DNA of 64,000 bases from JBEKYD01 sp049509915 (GTDB lineage Bacteria > Acidobacteriota > Terriglobia > Bryobacterales > Bryobacteraceae), in contig JBEKZL010000002.1 in assembly GCA_049509915.1 (NCBI GenBank), forward strand, positions 1 to 64,000, given 5' to 3'. The translations under genes and the position numbers were made by a program. The notes under the pieces were generated by a model. The model worked only from the letters and a program-made list of their open reading frames with translations. It was not told where the DNA came from and did not search any database. Positions 25,502-33,796 of the stretch are shown one piece after another (position 1 is the stretch's first letter; each line of letters starts with the position of its first letter).

Positions 25502-28500
25502 TTAGCGCGACTCGAGCTCCTGCAAGGCGCGCGTGGCTACGGGGTCGCCGGGCCTGCGGACCAAGAGGCGCTGCATGACGTCGCGGGCCTTGTCGCGCTG
25601 GCGGAGGGAAACGTACAAACGACCCAGGTTCAGGTAGAGGGTTTCGTCGTCGGGCGCGACTTCGATGCCGTATTGAAAGGCGGCAATGGCGTCGTTAGGC
25701 TTGCCGGTGTTGATGTAGAGCACGGCCAGGTTGTTGATGGCGGAGGCATCGTCGCGGCGCACGGAAATCGCCTGTTCGAAAAGCGCGCGGGCTTCATCGG
25801 CGCGGCCGGCCTTGGCGAGCAGCAGGCCCAGCTTATTGGCGGCATCGCCGCTACGCGGATCGGCGGCGAGGGCGCGGCGGAAGAACCGTTCGGCCTCAGC
25901 AGCATTTTGCAGTTCTTGCTCGACGGCGCCGGCGTTGACCAGGACATAGGGCAGGTTGGGATCGAGGGCGAGAGCGCGCTGATAGAGTTTGAGGGCTTCG
26001 CGCGGATTGCCGGACGCCGCCTCGACACCGCCGAGATCGTTCCAGACCTCGGGTTGGGAGGCGTCGAGTTTCGCGGCGGCCTCGAGCGCCTGACGCGCGG
26101 GCGCGAGGCGATTGGCCTGCAGGTGAATGCGGCCGATGGCGAGCTGGGTTCTGGCATTGTTCGGCGAACGGAGGCGAGCTTCCTCGAGATAGGGGAGGGC
26201 CTGTTCGGGGTAGCCCGACATGAGCATGGCACCGCCGATTTTGAAATAGTCGCGAGCGGGCCTGCCGAGGAAAAAGCCGTCGAAGGGCAGGGCGCGGGCG
26301 TCCGGTATGGCCGCTTCCACGGTGCGCCAATCGGCCTCGGCGGCGGAGGCTGTCGGCGTGTCTTCGTAGACGCGGCGAACGCGGCCGGCGGCATCGATGA
26401 GCATCCAGAACGGGGTGGCGAGGTCCGTCCGGTAGTCGAACAGGTAACGGCGGAAGAGGGCGTAGGCGGCGGCGAGATCGGCGGGAGCGCTGCGCAGGTC
26501 GAGCGCTTGGGTGGGGACGCGGAATTCGGGCAGGCGCTCACCCGCGTGCAGCACGACAAGCGCCGGACCGGGGCGCTTTTCCGGCAGCGGCACGGGCTCG
26601 CGCAGCCAGGTAGTGAACAGGCGCGAGCGGTTGTCAGCCTGAATGGGCGGACCGGCGGGTATATCGATCCGCGGCCGCAGGCGCTCGGACCCGAACTCGG
26701 CTACGCCTTCGGTCACCTCATAAACGTAGCCGGCGTCGAGGGGCGGAAGATCCTGCACCAGACCGGACGGCCACACGATCCGAACTTTTTCGGTGCGCCT
26801 GGCGTCGCCAAGGCCGAAATGCAGGCGCTTGGTGTGCTGGGACAGGTATGCTGAACCGGCCACGACCCACTTCACCTGGCCGTCCACATCCACGCGGGCG
26901 CCCACCGCGTCGCGATTGGATTTGGTTCCGCGCAGGCGAAACACGACGCGCTGCCTGGCGGAGCCGCAATCGTTTTGGAAGACGCGGAGCTGCGGGCCCA
27001 TGCGGCTTTTGACCGCCAGATCGAGGCAGCCGTCGCCATCGAAATCGAGCAACGCGAAGGCGCGGCTGTCTTCGGCCAGATCGATGCCGCTGATCCCGGA
27101 GAAATCGTAGAAGCGGCGGCCGCGGCGCGCGTAGAACACATTCGGCTCCGGGCCGGCCCAACTGTAGTCGCCGCGGACTAACTGGTTGATGGCGTTCCAT
27201 CCATTTTCGTAGGCGGCGGAGCGGGCGGCTGTAACCGGCGACTTGGCGACGACCTGGCGGTAGAAGTAGCTCATCAGGTCGGTGCGGCTATTGTTGCTGA
27301 GCATGCCGCAGGCGATATAGATCTCGGGGGTTTTGTCGTTATCGAAATCGGAACCGTCGCAGGACCACGACCAGTGGCCCATTTCGATGGCCTCGGAATC
27401 GCCCGTGTAGGTGAACGTGCCGTCGCCTTCATTGTGAAAGAGCGAGTTGCCCTTCACGTGCCGCTGGTAGACCGCGCGCAGGGAAGGGTCCTGGACGGCG
27501 GGGCCGAAGGCGGGATCGTGGGTGATTCTCTGGCCGGTGGCGCTCCACATATTCGAAACCAGCAGGTCGGGGCGCCCATCGCCATCGTAATCGAGCCAGG
27601 CCGCGCTCATGCCGGGGCCGACGTCGTCCACTCCGGCCTGTTCGGCAACGTCGCTAAAGTGCCCGTTGGTGTTGCGGTACAGATTCTTGCGGCCGAAGTC
27701 GTTGGCGACGTAGAGGCTGGGCCAGCCGCTAGCATTGTAATCGCACCAGGCGCCGGCGAAGCTGAAGCGGTTGTTGTTGTGGTCCATGCCGGTGGCGGCG
27801 GTGACGTCCTCGAAACGGGGCGGGTCGCGATCCAGGCAATTGCGGAAAAGATAGTTGGGGGGTCCGTTGCGGGCGTCGTGATAAGGTACCGGGTACTTAT
27901 ACTGGGCCTCGCTCTGGAAGTAGATATAGGTGCACAGATAGAGATCGAGGCGGCCGTCGCGATCGTAATCGGCCGCCGATATGCTGGTGAACGTGCCTTG
28001 GGGCGGGGTCTGAAAGCGGAAGGCTCCCTCCACCGGTGTGAATTTCCCTTTGCCGTCGTTCAGAAAGAGCGTGGCTTCGGCGGGGCGAACGAGGACCAGG
28101 TCCTGATGGCCGGAATTTCGCAGATCGGCGAAGAGCGCGCTGGTAGTATTGTCGAGAATGTCGAGTCCGAATTCGTGGGAGACGTCGCGGAACCGGCCGT
28201 TGCCATCGTTCCTATATAGGCGGTTGGGAAGGCCTCCGGGCTGGCAGACGTAGATTTCGTCGAGCCCGTCGTTATCCACGTCGCCGACGGCGATTCCGTT
28301 CTCTCCGTAGATGTCGACGCCGGTAGCCGGGTCGAGGCGCGCGCGCCAGTACGGGACGCCTTTGGCGAGCTGCTCACGGAACGAGGCGACGCCGGCAAAT
28401 GCGGCGCCGGTAACGTCCCGGAACCAGGGGCGATCACCGCTGGTCAGGGCTTCTTCAAGGGGCTCCAGGTGGGTGACGGCGCCGTCGTTCCAGGCAAATT

Positions 28501-28954
28501 TCCAGATGCCGACGCGATGCTCCAAGCGGCCCGCCTTGGCGCCGCGAATGTCGTAGCGGACCAGACCTCCGGGCAGAGAATAGAAGGCCGCGCGGCGGAC
28601 AGCGCCCAGGGAAGCGCGCCATCTTTGCCAACCGGCGGGCGGAGCGCCGGAGCCATCGAAAACGGCGACGGCCACGTCCGGGGCGATTTTCCTATAAGCC
28701 GATGGCGCGGGGGACGCGCCAGTGCAGCCCGCCGCGAACGGCAGATCGCCGGCGGACAGGGCGGTAGCCAGGCGCATTTCAAGCTCCATGGCCGCCCTCT
28801 CCGCCGGGAATTCGTCGAACCCCGGCTCGGCGAATGCCAGCACGGGTGCGTAAGCGGGTTCCTGGCGGAAGGTGACCGGAAAGGGCGATGCGGCATGTCC
28901 GCGCGAGACGAACAATGGGGCGGCACAAACACCGAGGAAATCGCGCCGCTTCAT
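25502..28954 (-). CDS. CRTAC1-type FG-GAP/UnbV protein fused to TPR repeats
   Basis: This 1150-residue exported protein opens with a Tat-like signal (MKRRDFLGVCAAPLFVSRGH). Residues of about 215-690 form an FG-GAP beta-propeller with calcium-type loops such as VGDVDNDGLDEIYVC, DYDRDGRLDLYLC and DFDGDGCLDLAVK. An UnbV/ASPIC module follows (SNRDAVGARVDVDGQVKWVV, HFGLGDARRTEKVRIVWPSG). A thioredoxin-like or spacer segment then leads into about six C-terminal TPRs (e.g. PEVWNDLGGVEAASGNPREA). It is the last gene of a four-gene minus-strand operon. Such proteins are abundant in Solibacter-like genomes and their role is unknown; surface binding or assembly is inferred. Confidence 0.85.
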   Translation of the reverse strand: MKRRDFLGVCAAPLFVSRGHAASPFPVTFRQEPAYAPVLAFAEPGFDEFPAERAAMELEMRLATALSAGDLPFAAGCTGASPAPSAYRKIAPDVAVAVFDGSGAPPAGWQRWRASLGAVRRAAFYSLPGGLVRYDIRGAKAGRLEHRVGIWKFAWNDGAVTHLEPLEEALTSGDRPWFRDVTGAAFAGVASFREQLAKGVPYWRARLDPATGVDIYGENGIAVGDVDNDGLDEIYVCQPGGLPNRLYRNDGNGRFRDVSHEFGLDILDNTTSALFADLRNSGHQDLVLVRPAEATLFLNDGKGKFTPVEGAFRFQTPPQGTFTSISAADYDRDGRLDLYLCTYIYFQSEAQYKYPVPYHDARNGPPNYLFRNCLDRDPPRFEDVTAATGMDHNNNRFSFAGAWCDYNASGWPSLYVANDFGRKNLYRNTNGHFSDVAEQAGVDDVGPGMSAAWLDYDGDGRPDLLVSNMWSATGQRITHDPAFGPAVQDPSLRAVYQRHVKGNSLFHNEGDGTFTYTGDSEAIEMGHWSWSCDGSDFDNDKTPEIYIACGMLSNNSRTDLMSYFYRQVVAKSPVTAARSAAYENGWNAINQLVRGDYSWAGPEPNVFYARRGRRFYDFSGISGIDLAEDSRAFALLDFDGDGCLDLAVKSRMGPQLRVFQNDCGSARQRVVFRLRGTKSNRDAVGARVDVDGQVKWVVAGSAYLSQHTKRLHFGLGDARRTEKVRIVWPSGLVQDLPPLDAGYVYEVTEGVAEFGSERLRPRIDIPAGPPIQADNRSRLFTTWLREPVPLPEKRPGPALVVLHAGERLPEFRVPTQALDLRSAPADLAAAYALFRRYLFDYRTDLATPFWMLIDAAGRVRRVYEDTPTASAAEADWRTVEAAIPDARALPFDGFFLGRPARDYFKIGGAMLMSGYPEQALPYLEEARLRSPNNARTQLAIGRIHLQANRLAPARQALEAAAKLDASQPEVWNDLGGVEAASGNPREALKLYQRALALDPNLPYVLVNAGAVEQELQNAAEAERFFRRALAADPRSGDAANKLGLLLAKAGRADEARALFEQAISVRRDDASAINNLAVLYINTGKPNDAIAAFQYGIEVAPDDETLYLNLGRLYVSLRQRDKARDVMQRLLVRRPGDPVATRALQELESR

Positions 28955-28990
28955 GGGAGGGGCTTGCCTATCGCCATGGAGCCAAGTCTA

Positions 28991-30637
28991 TCATTGGGCG
29001 CGGCGGGGCTCCTCGATGGGCTGAATGTGGTTGACTTCCAGGTCGCGGCGATCGGTTTTGGCGCCGCTGGGCCAATCGATCTCGATACGATCGATGCGGG
29101 TGGCGGTGCCCAGTCCGAAATGCAGGCGGAGGTCGCTTTGCGAAATATAGCTGCCGCCGCTGCGAACCTCGGCCGACTGCGTCATGTCGCCGGCGGTCAA
29201 TCGGACCCGGGCGCCGATGGCGGAACGGTTGGAGACGGTGCCGGTGAGCTTCAACAAAACCCAGTTGCCGGGAGGGCGGGCGGCAAGGCGGAGCAGGGAC
29301 GGTGCTTCGCCCTGATTGTTGCTCAGGATTTCGAGCACGCCATCGTTATCGATATCGCCTACGGCGAGGCCTCGCGCCGAATGCACGGCCGCGATTCCCG
29401 GCCCGGCCTGCGCGGAGACATCGGCGAAGCGGCCGTCGCGGAGATTGTGGTAAAGAATCGCTCGCTGGCGAAAGCGCAGGTCGGTATTTTTTCGATCGAT
29501 CTCCGGAAACACGTGACCATTGACCAGAACCAGGTCGATCCAGCCATCGTTATCGAAGTCAAAGAACTGACATCCCCAGCTCACATAGCGGGTGTTGGCG
29601 CCCATCCCGGCGGCGATGGTTCGTTCCTGGAACTGGCCTTCGCCTTCATTGTTGTATAGGGTTTCGCGTTCGTCGGAAAAGTTGGTGCGGAAGATGCTTT
29701 GGCGGCCGGAGTGGTTGTAATCGCCCGCCGTCGCGCCCATGCCGGACATAGCCCTGCCGTTTTCGTCGAAGGCGACGCCGCGCAGCAACGCTTCCTCGGA
29801 GAACGTGCCGTCGTGCTGATTCATGTAGAGCAGCGAGGGCGTCTGGTCGCAAGGAACAAAGATGTCCGGCCAGCCGTCGCCGTCGAAATCGGCGACCAGC
29901 GCGGCGAGGCAGTAGCTGCGGTCGGGCGCGGCGACGCCGCTCTTCACCGAAACGTCGGTGAAGGTGCCATCGGCATTGCCGTGATAAAGAAGATTGCGGT
30001 CGAAGGGCAGGCCGCGGGGTCCGCAGTTGACGGCGAGACCGAGGTACCAGCAGTAGGCGTTGGCGCCAGGCTTAGGCGTGAAGTCGAAGCCGAACTGGAG
30101 ATAGTTGGAGACGAACAGATCGAGGCGGCCGTCGCGGTCGTAGTCGAGAAAGGCGCAACCGGTGTTGTAGCGGACGCGGTCCTGAACCAGGCCGGCTTCG
30201 CGGGTGACATCGTGAAAGCGTTTGCCGCCTTCGTTGTGATAGAGGATGTTCTGGCCCCAGTAGGTGACGAACAGATCGGTATAGCCGTCGTTGTCGTAGT
30301 CGCCGGCGCAGACGCCCTGGGCCCAGCCGGTGCGGGTAATTCCCATCTCCGCGGAGACGTCGCGGAAGCGGCCGCCGCCCTCGTTGTGGTAAAGGCGGGA
30401 GGGCGCGCCATCGCCGCTGGCCACGAAGACGTCGAGTAAGCCATCGTTATCGTAATCGAGGAAGCCCACGCCGCTGCCGGTGGTCTCGATGATGTAGGAT
30501 TTGGATTCCATGCCGCCGTTAGGCGCTACGCCGGCTAAACCGCGCGCGGCGCCTTCGTCGCGGAACTCGGGCGCCCAGTCAGTGGTGAAGGCCGCCGCGA
30601 AGGCAACGCCCAGGAACAAGACGATGGCGGATCTCAT
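28991..30637 (-). CDS. CRTAC1 family protein (FG-GAP propeller plus UnbV/ASPIC domain)
   Basis: The 548-residue protein has a signal peptide (MRSAIVLFLGVAFAAAFTTD) and then seven or so FG-GAP blades, each with an aspartate-rich loop: FLDYDNDGLLDVFVASGDG, AGDYDNDGYTDLFVTYW, DYDRDGRLDLFVSNYL, DFDGDGWPDIFVPCD and DFDNDGWIDLVLVNG. It ends with UnbV/ASPIC (NRSAIGARVRLTAGDMTQSA, LRLHFGLGTATRIDRIEIDW). The blades probably bind calcium. The ATG overlaps the upstream TPR stop (ATGA), so the genes are coupled. A 36-base gap separates it from the larger CRTAC1-TPR gene. It is likely extracytoplasmic; the ligand is unknown. Confidence 0.9.
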   Translation of the reverse strand: MRSAIVLFLGVAFAAAFTTDWAPEFRDEGAARGLAGVAPNGGMESKSYIIETTGSGVGFLDYDNDGLLDVFVASGDGAPSRLYHNEGGGRFRDVSAEMGITRTGWAQGVCAGDYDNDGYTDLFVTYWGQNILYHNEGGKRFHDVTREAGLVQDRVRYNTGCAFLDYDRDGRLDLFVSNYLQFGFDFTPKPGANAYCWYLGLAVNCGPRGLPFDRNLLYHGNADGTFTDVSVKSGVAAPDRSYCLAALVADFDGDGWPDIFVPCDQTPSLLYMNQHDGTFSEEALLRGVAFDENGRAMSGMGATAGDYNHSGRQSIFRTNFSDERETLYNNEGEGQFQERTIAAGMGANTRYVSWGCQFFDFDNDGWIDLVLVNGHVFPEIDRKNTDLRFRQRAILYHNLRDGRFADVSAQAGPGIAAVHSARGLAVGDIDNDGVLEILSNNQGEAPSLLRLAARPPGNWVLLKLTGTVSNRSAIGARVRLTAGDMTQSAEVRSGGSYISQSDLRLHFGLGTATRIDRIEIDWPSGAKTDRRDLEVNHIQPIEEPRRAQ

Positions 30638-31824
30638 TTCCCGGCCGGCGGTTTATCGCCGAGTCTCTTCAGAAAGTCGCTGAACTCGCCCTCCGGCGTC
30701 TTGTGCAGTTCGTCGAGGCGCGCCTTTTCGCGCCGCGCATCGTTCATGCGGCCGCTGTTGCGATAGGCAATCATCAGGGCGTAGTGGCCGGCTTCGCTCG
30801 CAGGCGCGAGTTGCACGGCCTTTTCCAGCAGCGGAATGGCCTCGGCGCTGCGCCGCTCCTCGTTGCGCAGGGCGCCGAGCGCGCAAAGAGCCTCGACGAA
30901 ATCCGGGCGGAGTTTGAGTGCCTGCTCATAGCGTGCGTCGGCTTCGGCCGGGTGCTCGCGGACCTGCAGGATGCGGGCCGCCTGATAGGTCGCGACGGCG
31001 TCGGAAGGGTTCAGGGCAAGCTCGGCTTCGATTTCCTGGAGCGCGCGCTCGAGCGTCTCGGGCGCGTGCGAGCTGTTCAGCAAGGCGCGCGCCAACTGGA
31101 AGTGCAGGTTCAAGGCGCGGGGGTTTTTGGCGATGGCCTTGCTGTACTCCTCGGCGGCCTCGGCGTACTGGCCCTGGGTTTCGAGGATTTCAGCGGTGAG
31201 CTGGTTGACGCGGAACGACGAGGGCGCCTTTTCATAAAGCTGCCGGATGGTTTCGTTCCAGGCGCGCATCTGCAGGCGGGCGGTTTCGTAGAGCACGTCG
31301 GCGTCGGCGGGATCTTTGGCGCGCAGGCGGCCGAGGATTTCGGCGGCTTCATCGAGACGGCCCGCGGACAAACGGCAGCGCGCCAGGGCCAGCGCCGTGA
31401 GCCTTCCGAGCGCGGCGTCGCTCGCGATCGGCTTGGCGAGCGCCGGCTCGGCGTCCGCGCAGCGGCCGGTGGACGCCTGGACCAGAGCCAGCAGCCATGC
31501 CGCGCGGGCGTCTCCGCCCTGGCCGGCGGCCTTGCGGAAGCTGCGCTCAGCGGCCACGTAATCGCCTTTGTTGTAGGCTTCGAGACCTTCCACCAGAGGG
31601 TTGCTCTGAGCGGCCAGACTGGCCGCGAGGGCAAAAACATGAGCGGCGGTTCGTACTCCATTTCGGATATACGCCGACGTATCCCGAGGTTTTGTGGGGC
31701 AGGCGAATCGCCCGCCCTCGCCCGCGTTCCGCGCAACGGGACGCGGCGAGCTTCGCTCGGCCGCTGGCAGGCGAATCGCCTGCCCCACATTCCGGACGGC
31801 GTTACTTAGTTTAATGGCCGGCAT
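30634..31824 (-). CDS. TPR-repeat protein with a repeat-derived N-terminal extension
   Basis: The body holds about eight TPRs: EGLEAYNKGDYVAAERSFRK, GRLDEAAEILGRLRAKDPAD, GQYAEAAEEYSKAIAKNPRA and RSAEAIPLLEKAVQLAPASE. A signal-peptide-like stretch, VRTAAHVFALAASLAAQS, lies about 55 codons in, yet no ATG, GTG or TTG stands just before it. The only good in-frame start is ATG 31824, which overlaps the upstream gene. The codons between translate a GC-rich repeat pair (31694-31788). Either the original start was displaced by the repeat or the product has an odd N-terminus. The stop overlaps the CRTAC1 start (ATGA). Confidence 0.75.
   Translation of the reverse strand: MPAIKLSNAVRNVGQAIRLPAAERSSPRPVARNAGEGGRFACPTKPRDTSAYIRNGVRTAAHVFALAASLAAQSNPLVEGLEAYNKGDYVAAERSFRKAAGQGGDARAAWLLALVQASTGRCADAEPALAKPIASDAALGRLTALALARCRLSAGRLDEAAEILGRLRAKDPADADVLYETARLQMRAWNETIRQLYEKAPSSFRVNQLTAEILETQGQYAEAAEEYSKAIAKNPRALNLHFQLARALLNSSHAPETLERALQEIEAELALNPSDAVATYQAARILQVREHPAEADARYEQALKLRPDFVEALCALGALRNEERRSAEAIPLLEKAVQLAPASEAGHYALMIAYRNSGRMNDARREKARLDELHKTPEGEFSDFLKRLGDKPPAGK
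31694..31788. repeat. Inverted pair of GGGGCAGGCGAATCGCC palindromes
   Basis: GTGGGGCAGGCGAATCGCC (31694-31712) is mirrored by GCGAATCGCCTGCCCCAC (31771-31788), the outer inverted arms of a 95-base element. Each unit is itself nearly self-complementary around GGCGAATCGCC. The element sits in the 5' part of the TPR reading frame and is read in frame. The pair orientation resembles a REPIN. Confidence 0.65.
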
Positions 31825-33220
31825 CGTCGATCACCAGGTCCAGGTTGGCATAGCCGTGACGCGCGGCGCCTTCCAGATAGCGAAACTCGAGCAGCGGCGG
31901 CCGTCCCGGCGCGAGCTGCCGTTCGGCACCGAGACGGTCGCTTACGCCTCCCGCTTCCAGCACGCGGCCGGAGCGCACCGCATCGTCGATCAGGTCGTGG
32001 ATCCGCGTTTCGTCGTTCGGGGGCGCATCGGCCGATTCGGTCAGCTTCTGGTGCTCGTCGCGCTCGCGGGCTGCGTCCTGTTTGCGGCCCAGCCGTTCGT
32101 AGACCCGCGCCAGTTGAAAGTGCGCGCCCGGCTGACGCGGATCGAGCGCCACGGCGCGTTCCAGTTCGGCGGCGGCGGCGGCATACTCGCGTTTGCGCTC
32201 CAGCAGGCAGCCCAGTTGATAGTGGGTATCGGCCCGATTGCCGTCGAGCGACCGGGCGTGTTCCAGCAGCCCGATCGCTTCGTCCGCTTCGGGCGGAAAG
32301 CCCTCCACCGCGAGCCCCGCTACGAGCGCCTCGGCATAGAGGAGACAAGCGACGTTGTCGTCGGGATGGCGGGCGTGATACTGGCGGAATCGCTCGACCA
32401 CCTCGGGAAGGCGATCGCCGGCCTGGTCCAGCATTTTGGTGAGAAACAGATAAGGCTGCGGCACGTCGGGCGCAATGGCGATAGTTTTCAGAAACTGGTC
32501 GACAGCTTCGGAAAAGCGGCGCAGACCGTAGGCGCAGACCCCGGCGGCGAGCTCGATTTGCGGGCTGCGGGCGAAAACTTTGCGGGCGTCGGCGATGGCT
32601 TCGGCGGCGGAGGTGAAGTCCTGGCGGTCCAGGTACATCTGAATCAGCAGAAAGCGGGCATTCTCGTCGTAGGGCGCCAGCTTGACGGCCGCGCCGAGAT
32701 GTTCGGCGGCGTGTGCCCAATCCTGCTTGGCCTGGTAGGCCTGGCCGAGCACGGTATGCAACTCCCCGGTGTGGTCGGCCGCCAGCCCCCGGCTGCCTGC
32801 GTCGATGGCGCGATCATATTGGCCGGCACCGAGATACATCGCAGCCACGCGCCTCCAGGCGGTTTTGTCCGCCGGCTGAAGCTCCGCGTAGCGGGCCTCG
32901 AGGCCGGCCGCGCGATTCAGGTCGGGCTCGAGATCGGTGAACAGAAAGGCCAGGCCGTGAAGCACCTCGGGGTCGCGGGCGCCCAACTTTTCGGATTGGG
33001 ACGCAGCCGCCAGGGCACCGGTAGCGTTCTTGCGCCGGGCATAGGTCTGGGCGAGCAGCATCCAGGCGCGGGCGTTGCCGGGATTGTTGGCAGTTAGGGC
33101 TTCAAGCTTCGCCTGCGCGGCGGCCAGGTCGCCGGACGCCAACGCCGCTCCCGCCTCCCGGTAAGGATTGGGCGCCGACGACTGCGGAGCCAGTAACAGC
33201 GCGGTCACGAGCCACCACAT
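31811..33220 (-). CDS. Secreted TPR-repeat protein
   Basis: The ATG at 33220 is preferred because GGGAGAG precedes it and because MWWLVTALLLAPQSSAPNPY is a signal peptide; a longer in-frame start at 33274 would hide it. About ten TPRs follow, such as GDLAAAQAKLEALTANNPGN, GQYDRAIDAGSRGLAADHTG and KQDWAHAAEHLGAAVKLAPY. After these come LERAVALDPRQPGAHFQLAR and a charged stretch. The last 60 residues (DLIDDAVRSGRVLEAGGVSD) are not TPR-like. It is the first gene of the operon that continues with a second TPR protein and two CRTAC1 proteins. Confidence 0.8.
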   Translation of the reverse strand: MWWLVTALLLAPQSSAPNPYREAGAALASGDLAAAQAKLEALTANNPGNARAWMLLAQTYARRKNATGALAAASQSEKLGARDPEVLHGLAFLFTDLEPDLNRAAGLEARYAELQPADKTAWRRVAAMYLGAGQYDRAIDAGSRGLAADHTGELHTVLGQAYQAKQDWAHAAEHLGAAVKLAPYDENARFLLIQMYLDRQDFTSAAEAIADARKVFARSPQIELAAGVCAYGLRRFSEAVDQFLKTIAIAPDVPQPYLFLTKMLDQAGDRLPEVVERFRQYHARHPDDNVACLLYAEALVAGLAVEGFPPEADEAIGLLEHARSLDGNRADTHYQLGCLLERKREYAAAAAELERAVALDPRQPGAHFQLARVYERLGRKQDAARERDEHQKLTESADAPPNDETRIHDLIDDAVRSGRVLEAGGVSDRLGAERQLAPGRPPLLEFRYLEGAARHGYANLDLVIDDAGH

Positions 33221-33307
33221 CTGGGATATTCTCTCCCTTTCAGCATAGCCTACGGAGTCAATTTGATTTTTCAAGATCCTTCCAGAGCTCGGTTAGACTG
33301 TTAGAGC

Positions 33308-33796
33308 ATGCCGTCCATCGAGATTCGCAGTGCAACCGAAGGCGACGTTCCCGTGATCCTGGCCATGATCCGCGGGCTCGCGGAGTACGAGAAACTCGCC
33401 CACCTGGTGACGGCGACCGAAGAAAAGCTGCGCGAGAACTTGTTCGGCCCGAATCCCGCCGCCGAGGTAATGCTGGCGGATTATAACGGGGAATGCGCCG
33501 GGTTCGCCCTGTTCTTCACCAACTACTCCACCTTTCTGGCGCGGCCGGGAATCTTCCTGGAAGACTTGTTTGTGAAGCCTCATCTTCGCGGAAAGGGAAT
33601 TGGGCTGGCGCTGTTCAGGCGCCTGGCAGCCGTTGCAATCGAGCGCGGCTGCGGCAGGGTGGAGTGGGAAGTGCTCGATTGGAACGAACCCTCGATCCGG
33701 TTTTACAAGAAGCTGGGCGCCATTCCTATGGAGGAATGGACCAAATACCGGCTGACGGGGGAGGCGATCGGGAAACTGGCCGTCGAGGCAGTTTAG
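33308..33796 (+). CDS. GNAT N-acetyltransferase (diamine acetyltransferase-like)
   Basis: The 162-residue protein shows the GNAT fold of the spermidine/diamine N-acetyltransferase branch: IEIRSATEGDVPVILAMIRG, LAEYEKLAHLVTATEEKLRE, GFALFFTNYSTFLARPGIFL, then EDLFVKPHLRGKGIGLALFR, the acetyl-CoA-binding Q/RxxGxG/A region, and WEVLDWNEPSIRFYKKLGA. It transfers acetyl from acetyl-CoA to an amine; polyamines or thialysine are likely substrates. It is divergent from the TPR operon and its stop overlaps the DUF1501 stop in convergent orientation. Start is ATG at 33308. Confidence 0.85.
   Translation: MPSIEIRSATEGDVPVILAMIRGLAEYEKLAHLVTATEEKLRENLFGPNPAAEVMLADYNGECAGFALFFTNYSTFLARPGIFLEDLFVKPHLRGKGIGLALFRRLAAVAIERGCGRVEWEVLDWNEPSIRFYKKLGAIPMEEWTKYRLTGEAIGKLAVEAV

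Noticed and set aside
24482..26854. A long plus-strand open frame of 790 codons
   Set aside because: It runs through the AI-2E gene in the wrong frame and then opposite the CRTAC1/TPR gene; the codons are GC-skewed and encode no coherent domain.
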